From assembly GCF_900110105.1 (NCBI RefSeq), contig NZ_FOCL01000003.1, positions 682,001 through 746,000 on the forward strand: a DNA stretch of 64,000 nucleotides, read 5' to 3'. This document shows positions 1 to 8,034 of the stretch, piece after piece. Position 1 is the stretch's first letter; each line of letters begins with the position of its first letter. Source of the stretch: Mucilaginibacter gossypiicola. GTDB lineage: Bacteria; Bacteroidota; Bacteroidia; Sphingobacteriales; Sphingobacteriaceae. The notes under the pieces are model-generated. The model saw only the letters and a program-made list of their open reading frames with translations, was not told the DNA's origin and did not search any database. The position numbers and the translations under genes are program-made.

Positions 1-149
1 TTTGCAGCCAGCTTAAAATCGTTGGCTTTTTTCCAATAAGCAGCGTCAGACAAGGTATCCTGCGGGTTTAAATTCAACGCTTTTTTGCAGCCGAATACAG
101 CAGCAATCAATGCAAACGCTACGATATATTTATAATTAAATCTTTTCAT
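1..149 (-). CDS. SusD/RagB-like outer-membrane lipoprotein, N-terminal fragment
   Basis: Only the first 49 codons lie in the window; the gene runs off the left edge. The peptide starts MKRFNYKYIVAF and has a lipoprotein signal with the lipobox Cys at residue 21 (AVFGC), followed by KKALNLNPQDTLSDAAYW. That is the usual start of SusD/RagB glycan-binding lipoproteins. The ATG is 11 bases past the stop of the SusC gene on the same strand, the normal susC-susD order. By family, SusD caps the SusC transporter at the cell surface and captures oligosaccharides. The substrate cannot be judged from this fragment. Confidence 0.85.
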   Translation of the reverse strand, partial: MKRFNYKYIVAFALIAAVFGCKKALNLNPQDTLSDAAYWKKANDFKLAA

Positions 150-160
150 GTTTTTAAAAA

Positions 161-3100
161 TTAGAAGGTAACGTTAACACCGGCGGTTAAATATCTGTAA
201 AATGGATAGCGGCCGTAATAAGGGCTTCCGTCTGTCGTGATCACATTTCTTGGCGCTTCCGGGTCCCATCCATCTTTTATTTTAGTTATTTCCCACAGGT
301 CGTTCCCTGAGATATAAACACGTAGTTTTGATATAAAATTGGTTGCAGAAATCAGTTTTTGAGGTATTGTATAGCCTATTACCGCATTTTTTAAACGCAG
401 GTAAGCACCATTTTCAACCGACCATGAAGAGGGCTGATAGTTGTAGGAATTAACAGTACCGTTAGTTGAATATTTAGGATAATAAGCACCGGTATTTTCC
501 GGTGTCCAGTTATTATTTACCGATTGATTGGTTGTATTGAGGTAAACGGAGCTAAAAGGCACCCGCCATACATCGCCATTTCTAAAAATGGTCCTGCTAC
601 CTACTCCCTGAAAAATTACAGAGATATCAAAACCTTTCCATTGTACCCCGGCATTGAAAGAATAGGAATACCGCGGATCGTCGGTACCGAGATATTTATA
701 ATCGGCGCTGGTAATTTTTCCATCACCATTTAAATCTTTATAAGAGTTATCACCTATTTGGGCAGTATAAGATCCACCCGGAATATCAGAGCCGGCAATC
801 AGGATGGTTGCGGCGTCCGCCTGTGCCTGTGTTTGAATGCGGCCGGCATATTCAAGGCCAAATACCGAACCTATAGGGTAACCTTGTGTTGCGGCATTAT
901 AACCGCCATAAATAGTAGTAGCGCCATTGATGTTGATCAGTTTGTTTTTATTATAACTGATATTGCCGCCTACATTGTAACCAACCTGGCCAATTTTATC
1001 GGCCCAGGACAGGCTAACTTCCCATCCATTGGTTTTCAGGTGGCCGATATTTGCCGCAGGGGCCTGTGCCCCCAAAATTGAGGGATAGGTTTGCGGTAAA
1101 AGCATATTGCTGTTATCTTTTATAAAATACTCGGCAGTACCGGTCAAACGGCTCTTTAATATCGAGAAATCGAGCGCAATGTTGCTGTTTTTGATACGCT
1201 CCCATGTCCTGTTCAAACTAACCAGACCGTTAGTTGGCCCAACGGTTACGGCCTGTCCCGAACCCAGGATGGGATTATTGCTGGTTACAGTACCAGTTTT
1301 CGCCAATACCAATTGCTGGATGTAATCATATAAACCAATCCCGCTTTGATTACCTACAACGCCATAGGATGCTCTCAACTTTAAATCATTAAAAAAAGTA
1401 GCACCTTTCATGAAGTTTTCCTGGCTGATCCTCCAGCCCGCAGAAAAACCGTAAAAAGCCTTCCACCTGTCTTCTTCGGCAAATTTGGAAGATCCGTCAT
1501 ACCTGAAATTGGCCTCGAGCAGGTATTTTTGTTTATAGGCATAATTTACCCTGCTAAATGCCGAGCCTATGGCGTAGTGGTTTTTGGTTTCACTATTGGT
1601 TTGGTTACCAATACCGGTTAATGTTTTGATATCCTGCGAAACCGGGTTAAGGACGGTAGCATCAAAATAATCATATTCGTCGCGCTCGTACTGGCTGCCT
1701 GCTGTAACACTTACCGAGTGGTCGGTGCTAAAGGTATTTTTGTATTCGAAATAAGCATTGGCATTATAGTAGTCTTCGCCAAGATTTGCACGTTTAAAAT
1801 AGGATGCATCCTGTGTAGGATTGGTAATACCCGGCACGGTGCCTAAATAATTATACCACTGAATTGCATTTTGCTGTGTATAACGGTTTGCATTATTAGT
1901 GTTATAACCCAGGGTGGCAACAAACTTCAGGCTTTTTAAAATGTCATAATTGATTTTTTCATTGATATAAACGTTTGCTTTGGTCAAACGGTTATCGCCA
2001 CCCAATTTGGCTTGCCAGTTTGGGTTAAGCTGCCCGCCCCATGCATATGGCCCGCCGTTAATGGTTGATATGGGCATACCTGGCTGAGCGTACTGCCCAA
2101 GTACATTGTTGATCAGCGTAGGTGTAATGACGTCATTACGGTCATAGGCTATATTTGATTCGATTTTCACCTTGCTGCCAATCAGGAAATCATTAGCCAA
2201 ACGTACATTATATCGTTTGTTTGAATTATTTCCCCAGCGCAGGATACTGCCATCATCCATGTACCCTAAAGAAATACGATAACCCGCCTTTTCGGTACGA
2301 CCGGCAACACTTAAGTTATTTTGGGTAGAGTTTGCCGTTCCCCATAAAACATTTGTCCAGCTGTTGTTGAAAAACACATAATCGTTTACATCACTAAAAT
2401 TTGGTAAGGGGTTACTTCCATAGGTTTTGATATCTATATAATTATTCAAATTAGCTAAAGCCAGCTTACCATACTTGATCCAAACATCACTATCATCAAA
2501 TCCATCATTTCTTCTGGCTGTAATGACACCGTTGGCCCATTGCTCCACGTTCATTAAATGAGGCTGAAGGCCAACAATTTTGCTTGAAAACGAGCCATCA
2601 TACTGTACTACTGTTTTACCGCTTTTGGCTTTTTTTGTAGTGATCAGCACTACACCGCCTGCGGCCCTGGCGCCATAAATAGCTGCCGATGCATCTTTGA
2701 GGAACGACATGCTTTCAATATCATTTGGATTAATAGCATCCAACGATCGTACGCCAACGGCGGCAACCCCATCAATCACCACTAATGCGTCTGTCGGGTT
2801 TATGGAAGAAGCCCCCCTGATATTGATATTCCAGCCTTCATTACCCGGCGCTGCCGAGCCTCTTGTTATCAGCACACCCGGCACCTGTCCCTGTAATGCC
2901 TGGAAGGGATTGGCCAAACTGCCTTTATCTTCAAAGGCTTTGGCGTTAACTGTAGCTACTGAACCGGTTAACGTAGCCCTTTTTTGGGTACCATAGCCTA
3001 CTACTACAATCTCATTCAGCTTATTATCGGTAACTGTGAGTTTGACGTTAATGGTAGCCTGGTTACCTACAGCCACCTCTTTCGAATCAAAACCAACGAA

Positions 3101-3649
3101 ACTAAATACAAGTATTGCATTGGTTTCACCTGTAGGTATGGTAATGGTATAAGCCCCTGAATTATCGGTTACAGTATTGATGGACTTTCCCTTAAGGGTT
3201 ACCGTAACGCCCGGAAGAGGACTCCCCTTATCATCGGTAACCTTACCTTTCACAACTATTGCCTGGGCCACCACAAGCGGTTCCGGCTCGGGTAATTTAC
3301 GCTGAACTATAATTACTCTATTTTTTACGGTATATGTTAGTGGCTGATTCCGGAAACAGGCTTTCAGCACATCGGTTAGCGGGGTACGTTTAAAATCAAC
3401 GCTTACCGGATTGGAGCCGTTAAGCATTTCATCGGTATAAAGAAAAGTATAACCGGTTTGATTTTGGATCTCATTAAATACCTGCGCAATAGGGGTATTT
3501 TTGCCAGAAAATGTGATGTTTTGCGCGTGACCTGCAAAGGATACCTGGACAAATGCTGTGATCAATAAAACGATGGTAAGTTTCATCACCAACAGAAATT
3601 TATGGATATAGGCAGAGTGCCTACACCCGGTAAGAGCATAAAATTTCAT
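161..3649 (-). CDS. SusC/RagA-type TonB-dependent receptor with STN domain
   Basis: Outer-membrane TonB-dependent transporter of about 1162 residues. In order: signal peptide (hydrophobic run ending FAGHAQ), an STN domain of about 75 residues, a carboxypeptidase-D-like beta domain (VVKGKVTDDKGSPLPGV), the SusC linker VVVGYGTQ, a plug domain with the SusC-type stretch DALVVIDGV, and a long beta-barrel ending in Phe. The STN domain is the part that signals to FecR-type anti-sigma factors, and a fecR gene lies directly upstream. I prefer the ATG at 3649 (MKFYALTGCRHS) because it puts the signal peptide near the N-terminus; an in-frame ATG at 3721 would add 24 residues. It pairs with the partial SusD gene downstream. 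Transport of an oligosaccharide is inferred from the family; the ligand is unknown. Confidence 0.93.
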   Translation of the reverse strand: MKFYALTGCRHSAYIHKFLLVMKLTIVLLITAFVQVSFAGHAQNITFSGKNTPIAQVFNEIQNQTGYTFLYTDEMLNGSNPVSVDFKRTPLTDVLKACFRNQPLTYTVKNRVIIVQRKLPEPEPLVVAQAIVVKGKVTDDKGSPLPGVTVTLKGKSINTVTDNSGAYTITIPTGETNAILVFSFVGFDSKEVAVGNQATINVKLTVTDNKLNEIVVVGYGTQKRATLTGSVATVNAKAFEDKGSLANPFQALQGQVPGVLITRGSAAPGNEGWNINIRGASSINPTDALVVIDGVAAVGVRSLDAINPNDIESMSFLKDASAAIYGARAAGGVVLITTKKAKSGKTVVQYDGSFSSKIVGLQPHLMNVEQWANGVITARRNDGFDDSDVWIKYGKLALANLNNYIDIKTYGSNPLPNFSDVNDYVFFNNSWTNVLWGTANSTQNNLSVAGRTEKAGYRISLGYMDDGSILRWGNNSNKRYNVRLANDFLIGSKVKIESNIAYDRNDVITPTLINNVLGQYAQPGMPISTINGGPYAWGGQLNPNWQAKLGGDNRLTKANVYINEKINYDILKSLKFVATLGYNTNNANRYTQQNAIQWYNYLGTVPGITNPTQDASYFKRANLGEDYYNANAYFEYKNTFSTDHSVSVTAGSQYERDEYDYFDATVLNPVSQDIKTLTGIGNQTNSETKNHYAIGSAFSRVNYAYKQKYLLEANFRYDGSSKFAEEDRWKAFYGFSAGWRISQENFMKGATFFNDLKLRASYGVVGNQSGIGLYDYIQQLVLAKTGTVTSNNPILGSGQAVTVGPTNGLVSLNRTWERIKNSNIALDFSILKSRLTGTAEYFIKDNSNMLLPQTYPSILGAQAPAANIGHLKTNGWEVSLSWADKIGQVGYNVGGNISYNKNKLININGATTIYGGYNAATQGYPIGSVFGLEYAGRIQTQAQADAATILIAGSDIPGGSYTAQIGDNSYKDLNGDGKITSADYKYLGTDDPRYSYSFNAGVQWKGFDISVIFQGVGSRTIFRNGDVWRVPFSSVYLNTTNQSVNNNWTPENTGAYYPKYSTNGTVNSYNYQPSSWSVENGAYLRLKNAVIGYTIPQKLISATNFISKLRVYISGNDLWEITKIKDGWDPEAPRNVITTDGSPYYGRYPFYRYLTAGVNVTF

Positions 3650-3780
3650 ATCTTTGAAATGTTTGGGTTTAATTGGTTTATCGTTGTGGATCAATAATAT
3701 ATCGGTTATAAACTCAAACATCAGCCGGGAGTGTTCGCTGCACTTCCGGTTTCCTTTTTAAGTTTATACCATGAGTAGAT

Positions 3781-4965
3781 TTATGGCATAACTATAACCC
3801 TCCTCTCAATAATTTTAAAGTGTACTAATCCTGTTAATTCAAGTGCATTTAAAACTTCAGTGATATTTTCAGAACGCGGCACTGTACCTACAAAACCCTC
3901 ATTTGTTATAGCGCCCTGGTATTGTACGCTTACATTGTACCAGCGGGCCACTTTACGCATAATGGTTTCTATGTTTTCGTGCGAGAAGTTGAAATTGCCG
4001 TTCTTCCATTCTACAGCCTGTGCTGCATTTACTTTGGCCACCTCTATTTCCCCGTTCACACGGGCCTGCTCGCCCGGCACAATAAGCTTTTGATTGTTTC
4101 CTGAAATTATTTTCACCGAACCTTCCAGCAGGGTTGTGTTGGTAGATTTTTCCTCGGCATACCCCATAATATTAAAGTGGGTGCCCAATACTTCAACTGT
4201 TGAATGATTTACTGTTACCCTGAAAGGCATCGCCTTATTTTTAGCAACTTCAAAATACCCCTCTCCCGTTAATTCAACATTTCGTTCCTTACCGGTAAAG
4301 GCAACCGGAAACTTGAGTGAGGATGCAGCATTTAGCCAAACCATAGTACCATCAGGCAAAACAACCTGATACTGCCCGCCATTGGGGGTAGAGATGGTAT
4401 TGTAGCCCGATTGCAATCCTGCATTATCCTGTTGCTTTTGAGAAGCATCATATACTAATTTGCCATCGGCTGTTTTGTTAACTATGATATTTTGCTGATT
4501 AGCCAGCACTCCTTTTTTCGCACTTTCAAGCACGATCTGTGAGCCATTGGCCAACGTGAGTATTGCTTTATTTCCTCCCGGGGTTATCTTATTAGTATTA
4601 TTTGTTATTGTTTGTTCTTTAACCAGGTTATTCCTGAAGACGATCCCAATGGTGATGAACAACAAAATTGCAGCTGCAACAGCTATAAGTTTTTTAAATG
4701 GAATTTTAGGTTTGATACTATGATCTGAAGCTTCTTCAGTTTCGGCAGCATCAATTTGGGCTTCAATTTTAGCAAATAGCTCCGGATGGTTAGCTGTCTC
4801 CTCATCGGGCAGATCTTTAAAAAAATCGCCGTACTGCTCAAGTAAAGCATCAACCTCCTCATCAGGAAGTGATTCAAGCCATTTTATAAAAAGCTTGTGC
4901 TCCTGTTCGGTATGCCGGTTTTCAGAAAACTTTTTAAGGAAATTGTTCCGTGCTATTTCGTCCAT
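3781..4965 (-). CDS. FecR-family anti-sigma factor
   Basis: 394 residues. An N-terminal cytoplasmic part (about 1-90) should bind the ECF sigma factor. One membrane segment follows at about 91-110 (KKLIAVAAAILLF), then a periplasmic FecR domain (about 190-290, with LPDGTMVWLNAASSLKFP and the GEGYFEV motif) and a C-terminal DUF4974-like domain (about 320-390). In this family the periplasmic part senses the loaded STN-type receptor and releases sigma. It lies just upstream of the SusC gene on the same strand. Its likely sigma partner is the gene ending at 5927, but a plus-strand membrane protein gene lies between them, so the pair is not a simple operon. Confidence 0.92.
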   Translation of the reverse strand: MDEIARNNFLKKFSENRHTEQEHKLFIKWLESLPDEEVDALLEQYGDFFKDLPDEETANHPELFAKIEAQIDAAETEEASDHSIKPKIPFKKLIAVAAAILLFITIGIVFRNNLVKEQTITNNTNKITPGGNKAILTLANGSQIVLESAKKGVLANQQNIIVNKTADGKLVYDASQKQQDNAGLQSGYNTISTPNGGQYQVVLPDGTMVWLNAASSLKFPVAFTGKERNVELTGEGYFEVAKNKAMPFRVTVNHSTVEVLGTHFNIMGYAEEKSTNTTLLEGSVKIISGNNQKLIVPGEQARVNGEIEVAKVNAAQAVEWKNGNFNFSHENIETIMRKVARWYNVSVQYQGAITNEGFVGTVPRSENITEVLNALELTGLVHFKIIERRVIVMP

Positions 4966-5026
4966 ATATGTGTAAGACGACCGGGAAGAAATAAAGGACT
5001 ACTCAAAAAAATATTTTTTTTTAATA

Positions 5027-5887
5027 ATGTCAGGAAAAATGTCAATTTTAAAATACAAAACCATACAAAACCCTATGTATCAGAACCGTAACCACTATCT
5101 GATCTTTAACTGGATATTTATTCCCGGCCTACTGTTATTAGCACTCAATGATCATTATTTAAAACAGCATTTTACCAGTTGGCTAACCGGGAAAGTGTCT
5201 GACTTTACAGGGCTGTTGATCTTCCCTATGTTTTTATTGTTCCTCTTCCCGAGGCTCTCCAAATGGTCGGTTATCGTGACAGGCTTATTCTTTGTTTTTT
5301 GGAAAACGCCTTTTTCGGCAGCCTTTATCCAATTTTATAATAAAATCGCATTAATACCGATTACCAGAACTGTTGACTATAGCGATTATATCGCCTTATT
5401 AGTATTGCCTTTATCCTGGCACCTTATCCAGCATATCGATAAATACAGGCTCAACTATTTTCCGCCTGTTTTTTTACGTTTTTTGGCTATTGTTCCTATT
5501 GCTCTGGTTTTTATGGCCACAGAACCGCCAATCAGCTACTATATGCAGCCTGGCGGCGATATTCATATTGGTAAATCCTATAAAATGAAGATGTCAAAAG
5601 AAGCTGCACTGACCAAACTGCGGGCAAAAGGTTACCGGATCGAAACTGACACATCGCAACATTTCGGCAACCGGGCGGATTACTACGTGATCAATAACCT
5701 TGTACTGGACGGTGGCAAAGACACGCTGCAAAGCTTGCAATTTGGCTTTCTTGGTAGCGGCGATAAACCGTTATTGTTGATCAACAATATCAAACTAAGA
5801 CCGGCCGACAAAGAAAAGAGCCCGAAATTGTTAAAGAAATCTTATCAGCAGTTAATCAAGTCGAATATTGTTGAAGAAGTGAAATAG
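5027..5887 (+). CDS. Uncharacterised multi-pass membrane protein
   Basis: 286 residues, function not recognised. Five hydrophobic segments are visible in the first 170 residues, including a conserved-looking stretch LTGKVSDFTGLLIFP between segments 1 and 2. A soluble, Lys-rich region of about 110 residues follows and is probably extracytoplasmic. The gene is divergent from fecR and convergent with the ECF sigma gene, and so separates a sigma/anti-sigma pair. The first ATG is used; in-frame ATGs at 5039 and 5075 are also possible because the first 16 residues are polar. A role in sensing or glycan uptake would be pure guesswork. Confidence 0.75.
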   Translation: MSGKMSILKYKTIQNPMYQNRNHYLIFNWIFIPGLLLLALNDHYLKQHFTSWLTGKVSDFTGLLIFPMFLLFLFPRLSKWSVIVTGLFFVFWKTPFSAAFIQFYNKIALIPITRTVDYSDYIALLVLPLSWHLIQHIDKYRLNYFPPVFLRFLAIVPIALVFMATEPPISYYMQPGGDIHIGKSYKMKMSKEAALTKLRAKGYRIETDTSQHFGNRADYYVINNLVLDGGKDTLQSLQFGFLGSGDKPLLLINNIKLRPADKEKSPKLLKKSYQQLIKSNIVEEVK

Positions 5888-5926
5888 CATGAAGCCTTTA
5901 TTACCCTGGCAAGAGATTGACCAGGC

Positions 5927-6523
5927 TTAAAACAAATGCTTCCAGGCCCCTACAAGAAAAACACCGATAGTAAGCTCGCCATGGGCAAGCATGTGTTTCC
6001 TTACAAAATCCATCCCGCTGTATAATTGCTTTTTCACGGTGGCTTTAGAAATAGACAGTTTTTCGGCAATTTCATCTAAAGAAAGTTCATCTTTAGTACG
6101 AAGCTCCACGATCTGTCTTCTTTTTTCGGGAAGCAAATTGATAGCGTCCTGTGCCATCAGGTAAAAATCTTTATAATTTATTTTTGCATCAGATCGCTCG
6201 GAACTCTCTTCGGAAATTGGTTGCACCATAACCAACACCTGTGCCTCGGTTTTACTTTTCTTGATATGATCTAATAAAAGATTTTTGGCAGCACGATAAA
6301 CATAAGATTGGAAAGAAACAATGTTTGTTAATGATTCCCTGCGCTCCCAGATCTTGATAAAAACACATTGAACAATTTCCTCTGTTAATTCGGCCGACCG
6401 GCAGATCAGATAGATGTAACGGTATAGATTATTGATGTTCCGGTTATACAATACGGTAAAAGCCTTTCGGTCTCCTTTTGAGAGCCGACCTAATAATTCA
6501 CTCTCATCTAATTGTATTAACAT
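5927..6523 (-). CDS. ECF-type RNA polymerase sigma factor
   Basis: 198 residues with the two-domain ECF layout. Region 2 (about 20-90) contains the core-binding and -10 recognition helices (AFTVLYNRNINNLYRY, FQSYVYRAAKNLLLD). Region 4 (about 130-185) has a helix-turn-helix (LSLDEIAEKLSISKATVKKQL). The length and the unusual hydrophobic tail after region 4 (LTIGVFLVGAWKHLF) fit the Bacteroidota sigma factors paired with FecR and SusC. Likely partner: FecR at 3781-4965. It would direct transcription of the SusC/SusD unit running off the left edge. Confidence 0.92.
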   Translation of the reverse strand: MLIQLDESELLGRLSKGDRKAFTVLYNRNINNLYRYIYLICRSAELTEEIVQCVFIKIWERRESLTNIVSFQSYVYRAAKNLLLDHIKKSKTEAQVLVMVQPISEESSERSDAKINYKDFYLMAQDAINLLPEKRRQIVELRTKDELSLDEIAEKLSISKATVKKQLYSGMDFVRKHMLAHGELTIGVFLVGAWKHLF

Positions 6524-6853
6524 TTCTATATTAGTTATCTATATAAAAATAATTTGAATATAAATTAGGTAACGGATGCCTGCCTATTTAACAGGAGTAC
6601 TCCCCGGAAGCTCTTTATCAACAGATTATAACTGGCGTTCAAATCTAATAATTATTTTACCAAACACAATTTTCTTCGGTTTTACTTTTCATAATTCAAA
6701 AACACCGATAATGCCGGGTGCTGAGGAGATTGTTATACATGGTACGGAATAATAGCGCTTATTTAGCCAACAATCTGAACTCAGACTACAGAACGCCTTT
6801 TTTCGTTATATTGGCCGTATAATAAGGCACAACCAATTTAAACTTTGCTAAAA
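6524..6853. other. Intergenic region, divergent promoters expected
   Basis: About 330 bases between the divergent ECF sigma gene and the LacI-type gene. It must hold promoters for both. I see no credible coding sequence and no clear TAnnTTTG element on either strand. Confidence 0.5.
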
Positions 6854-7882
6854 ATGACCGGCGGTAACAAGAACGATAAGGTGAATATGAAAACGCTTGC
6901 GAAAGAACTCAACCTTTCAACCGCAACCATATCAAAAGCGATGCGCGATAGCTATGACATAAGCCATGAAACCAAACTTAGGGTAATGGAAGCCGCCAGG
7001 CGCTTAAATTATGTGCCTAACGCTTATGCCAGCAGTCTCCGCAAACAAAGCAGCAATACTATAGCCATTATTATCCCCGAAATTGCCGACAGTTTTTTCA
7101 GTCAGGCCATTAATGGCATTGAAAGTATTATTGCCCCCCAAAAATATCATGCGCTGATCTATCTTACCCATGACAGTTATGAACGGGAGGCATCTATGTT
7201 TAACGATCTGGCCAGCGGACGTGTTGACGGCGTCATCATGTCTGTAGCCAGCAGCACGCAGGATACCGGTCATATTAAAAAATTGCAGGAAACGGGCACT
7301 CCTATAGTTTTTTTTGACAGGGTGTGCGAAGATGTTACTGCGGATAAAATTATAACCGATGATTATAACAGCGCCTACAACGCTGCCGTCCATTTGCTGC
7401 TGGCAGGCTGTAAAAATATCTCGCTGGTCACCATCAGCGGTTATCCTTCTATTTTATCGGCTCGCGAACAAGGGTATCGCGATGCTTTAAATAACAACGG
7501 ATTTACAACCGACGATACAAGGGTAGTAACCTGCTCCAATAAATATATGGGCGAAAATGTAAACGAGATCAAAGCGCATTTAACTACCGTTAAACCTGAT
7601 GGGATAATAGCCACAGTTGAGCAACTGGCGACGGCTACCTACCTGGCCTGCGATGAACTGAAACTACAGATTCCAGGTGATGTAAAAGTTGTTTGCTTTA
7701 CCAACCAGATTACTGCAGCCATACTTAACCCGCCGCTTACTACTGTTTTACAACCGGCATATGATATGGGCAAACAGGCGGCCGAAATACTTTTCAGCCG
7801 CCTGTCCGGAAGGCTTATTGAATCTGAACAAGAGCTGGTAATGCCATCACAACTGGTTGCGAGGGCGTCTACAGCCTCTTAG
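6854..7882 (+). CDS. LacI-family transcriptional regulator
   Basis: 342 residues from the ATG; an in-frame TTG lies nine bases upstream. The N-terminal LacI helix-turn-helix is clear (VNMKTLAKELNLSTATISKAM, then the hinge region LNYVPNAYASSLR). It is followed by a periplasmic-binding-protein-like effector domain (IAIIIPEIADSFFSQAINGIE, then DGVIMSVASS and the DGIIATVEQLA segment). Such proteins are sugar-responsive repressors or activators. It lies between two glycan-utilisation units and is convergent with the GH92 gene, separated from it only by a palindromic repeat pair, so control of the neighbouring mannosidases is plausible but not shown. Confidence 0.93.
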   Translation: MTGGNKNDKVNMKTLAKELNLSTATISKAMRDSYDISHETKLRVMEAARRLNYVPNAYASSLRKQSSNTIAIIIPEIADSFFSQAINGIESIIAPQKYHALIYLTHDSYEREASMFNDLASGRVDGVIMSVASSTQDTGHIKKLQETGTPIVFFDRVCEDVTADKIITDDYNSAYNAAVHLLLAGCKNISLVTISGYPSILSAREQGYRDALNNNGFTTDDTRVVTCSNKYMGENVNEIKAHLTTVKPDGIIATVEQLATATYLACDELKLQIPGDVKVVCFTNQITAAILNPPLTTVLQPAYDMGKQAAEILFSRLSGRLIESEQELVMPSQLVARASTAS

Positions 7883-7908
7883 TGGCTGTTTAAAACGATT
7901 GTTTTTAA

Positions 7909-8013
7909 ATGTAGAGACGCATCACATGCGTCTCCTGCGCGCAAATCAAAATAATTAAGTGTCCTACAAAAGTGGCTTGTCCTACGGGAGACGCATGTGA
8001 TGCGTCTCTACAT
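7909..8013. repeat. Paired palindromic repeat (GAGACGC family, copy 1)
   Basis: Two hairpin units face each other. Unit one at 7914-7934 is GAGACGCAT-CAC-ATGCGTCTC. Unit two at 7988-8008 is its reverse complement, with loop GTG. The outer flanks also pair (ATGTA / TACAT). The element fills the gap between the convergent LacI-type and GH92 genes and may double as a two-way terminator. Matching pairs occur at 13708-13800 and 49068-49168. Confidence 0.9.
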
Positions 8014-8034
8014 AAACATTTCTCAAACACCTCT

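Noticed and set aside
7909..8013. Repeated palindromes as a possible CRISPR array.
   Set aside because: Only two units per site, inverted with respect to each other, and no cas gene in the window.
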